Shown: in pieces, positions 42,807 through 43,010 of the stretch | Numbering within the stretch: position 1 is the first letter of the stretch | Layout of the letters: each line of letters begins with the position of its first letter | Virus record (IMG/VR): IMGVR_UViG_3300015263_000027 | Span: 1-43,010 of that record | DNA length: 43,010 nt | DNA from: a virus | Direction: 5' to 3' (one strand) | Made by a program: the position numbers and the translations under genes | The notes under the pieces: generated by a model | Told to the model about the DNA's origin: nothing | The model's database searches: none | What the model saw: only the letters and a program-made list of their open reading frames with translations

Positions 42807-42914
42807 GGATTTATAAAATCCCCTACCGAAACCTTGTTTCCCTATTTTCCAAATGTCCGTTGTTGAAACTACGTTTCAATATTGATTTGAAAAATCAACA
42901 ATTTTCTAAGAAAA
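42807..42914. repeat. Array of short inverted repeats in mirror order
   Basis: Successive perfect inverted repeats with very small loops: GGATTT-ATA-AAATCC (42807-42821), GAAAC-CTT-GTTTC (42828-42840), ATTT-TCC-AAAT (42844-42854), TTGAAAC-TAC-GTTTCAA (42863-42879), TTGATTT-GAA-AAATCAA (42882-42898) and TTTTCT-A-AGAAAA (42902-42914). The first and fifth share GATTT-N3-AAATC, and the second and fourth share GAAAC-N3-GTTTC. The function is unknown; an operator array is the simplest idea. Confidence 0.75.
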
Positions 42915-42953
42915 ATTTTTTGAAAACACGTAATTTCTCCTAGAGATTAAGCT

Positions 42954-42987
42954 GTTGTGGTGCATTAAGGAGCACACCCCCCACAAC
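42954..42987. other. GC-rich imperfect hairpin near the right edge
   Basis: GTTGTGG (42954-42960) pairs with CCACAAC (42981-42987); inside, TGC (42961-42963) can pair with GCA (42972-42974), leaving a bulge of C-rich bases. It abuts a C/G-rich run to the end of the window. It could be a terminator for a unit outside the window or part of a terminal region. Confidence 0.4.
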
Positions 42988-43010
42988 CCCCGGTGCCCGG
43001 GTTAGTTGTA

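Larger units (their letters stand above)
42717..43010. promoter_or_regulatory. Non-coding leader at the right edge
   Basis: 294 bases without a credible gene on either strand. It is the start region of the minus-strand late unit and contains, from the gene outward, the shared element at 42753-42782, a run of short inverted repeats (42807-42914), an A/T-rich stretch, and a GC-rich end with a hairpin. No sigma-70 promoter can be named with confidence; a promoter for the ECF-like factor is possible. Confidence 0.55.

Noticed and set aside
42740-42830. Possible second tRNA in the right leader
   Set aside because: No cloverleaf with a T-arm GTTC-like loop could be drawn on either strand.
42717-43010. 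Direct terminal repeat or packaging end at the window edge
   Set aside because: No copy of this sequence is found at the left end of the window and the window is clearly a cut-out, so genome ends cannot be placed.
1-43010. CRISPR arrays, insertion sequences or an integrase/attachment site
   Set aside because: No regularly spaced direct repeats, transposase, integrase or repressor gene was seen; the only mobile elements are the group I intron and HNH genes.

Overview
This window is most of the genome of a lytic, short-tailed (podovirus-like) bacteriophage; it is not host chromosome. The evidence is a nearly gap-free gene layout with ATGA/TAATG overlaps, a complete DNA replication set, a head-and-tail set with three internal (ejection) virion proteins, and a lysis cassette. 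The host is unknown. A GTA-type three-TM holin, a B12-dependent (class II) ribonucleotide reductase and ThyX are all common in phages of Alphaproteobacteria, especially marine ones, but that is only a weak inference. The paired amidoligases and the ECF-type sigma factor recall the phiEco32 group.

Layout. (1) 1-4455, plus strand: a metabolite or peptide-tagging cluster with a class II glutamine amidotransferase (5' end outside the window), two glutamine-synthetase-fold amidoligases of different families, and small unknown genes. (2) 4452-6235: an RNA ligase, an exported trypsin-like protease and an overlapping 41-residue membrane peptide. (3) 6241-15109: replication and expression genes. These are a T7 gp4-type primase-helicase split by a group I intron carrying an HNH endonuclease, an ECF-like sigma factor, a family A DNA polymerase, a single-strand DNA-binding protein, a FEN-type 5' exonuclease, an HNH nuclease and a separate DnaQ-type exonuclease. 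(4) 15374-19009: nucleotide metabolism (MazG-like, dATP/dGTP diphosphohydrolase-like, HAD-like, ThyX, class II RNR), closed by a bidirectional terminator at about 19020-19063. (5) 42716 down to 19059, minus strand: late genes in transcription order, namely tail adaptor/fibre/spike, terminase small and large subunits, portal, tRNA-Pro(UGG), scaffold, major capsid, decoration protein, terminator, tail proteins, three internal virion proteins, GH19 endolysin, holin and a small coiled-coil membrane protein. (6) 42717-43010: a non-coding leader with an unusual mirror-ordered set of short inverted repeats.

How it works together. The plus-strand genes take over nucleotide supply and replicate the genome. 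No single-subunit phage RNA polymerase is visible here, so the sigma factor is the best candidate for redirecting host RNA polymerase to the convergent late genes. Two late leaders, before the fibre genes and before the scaffold gene, share the element TTGT(T)AAACGCAAGG. The most notable points are the GAT-II/double-amidoligase cluster, the intron placed inside the helicase Walker A motif with legible P1, P7, P9 and P10 pairings, and the inverted-repeat array near the right end.
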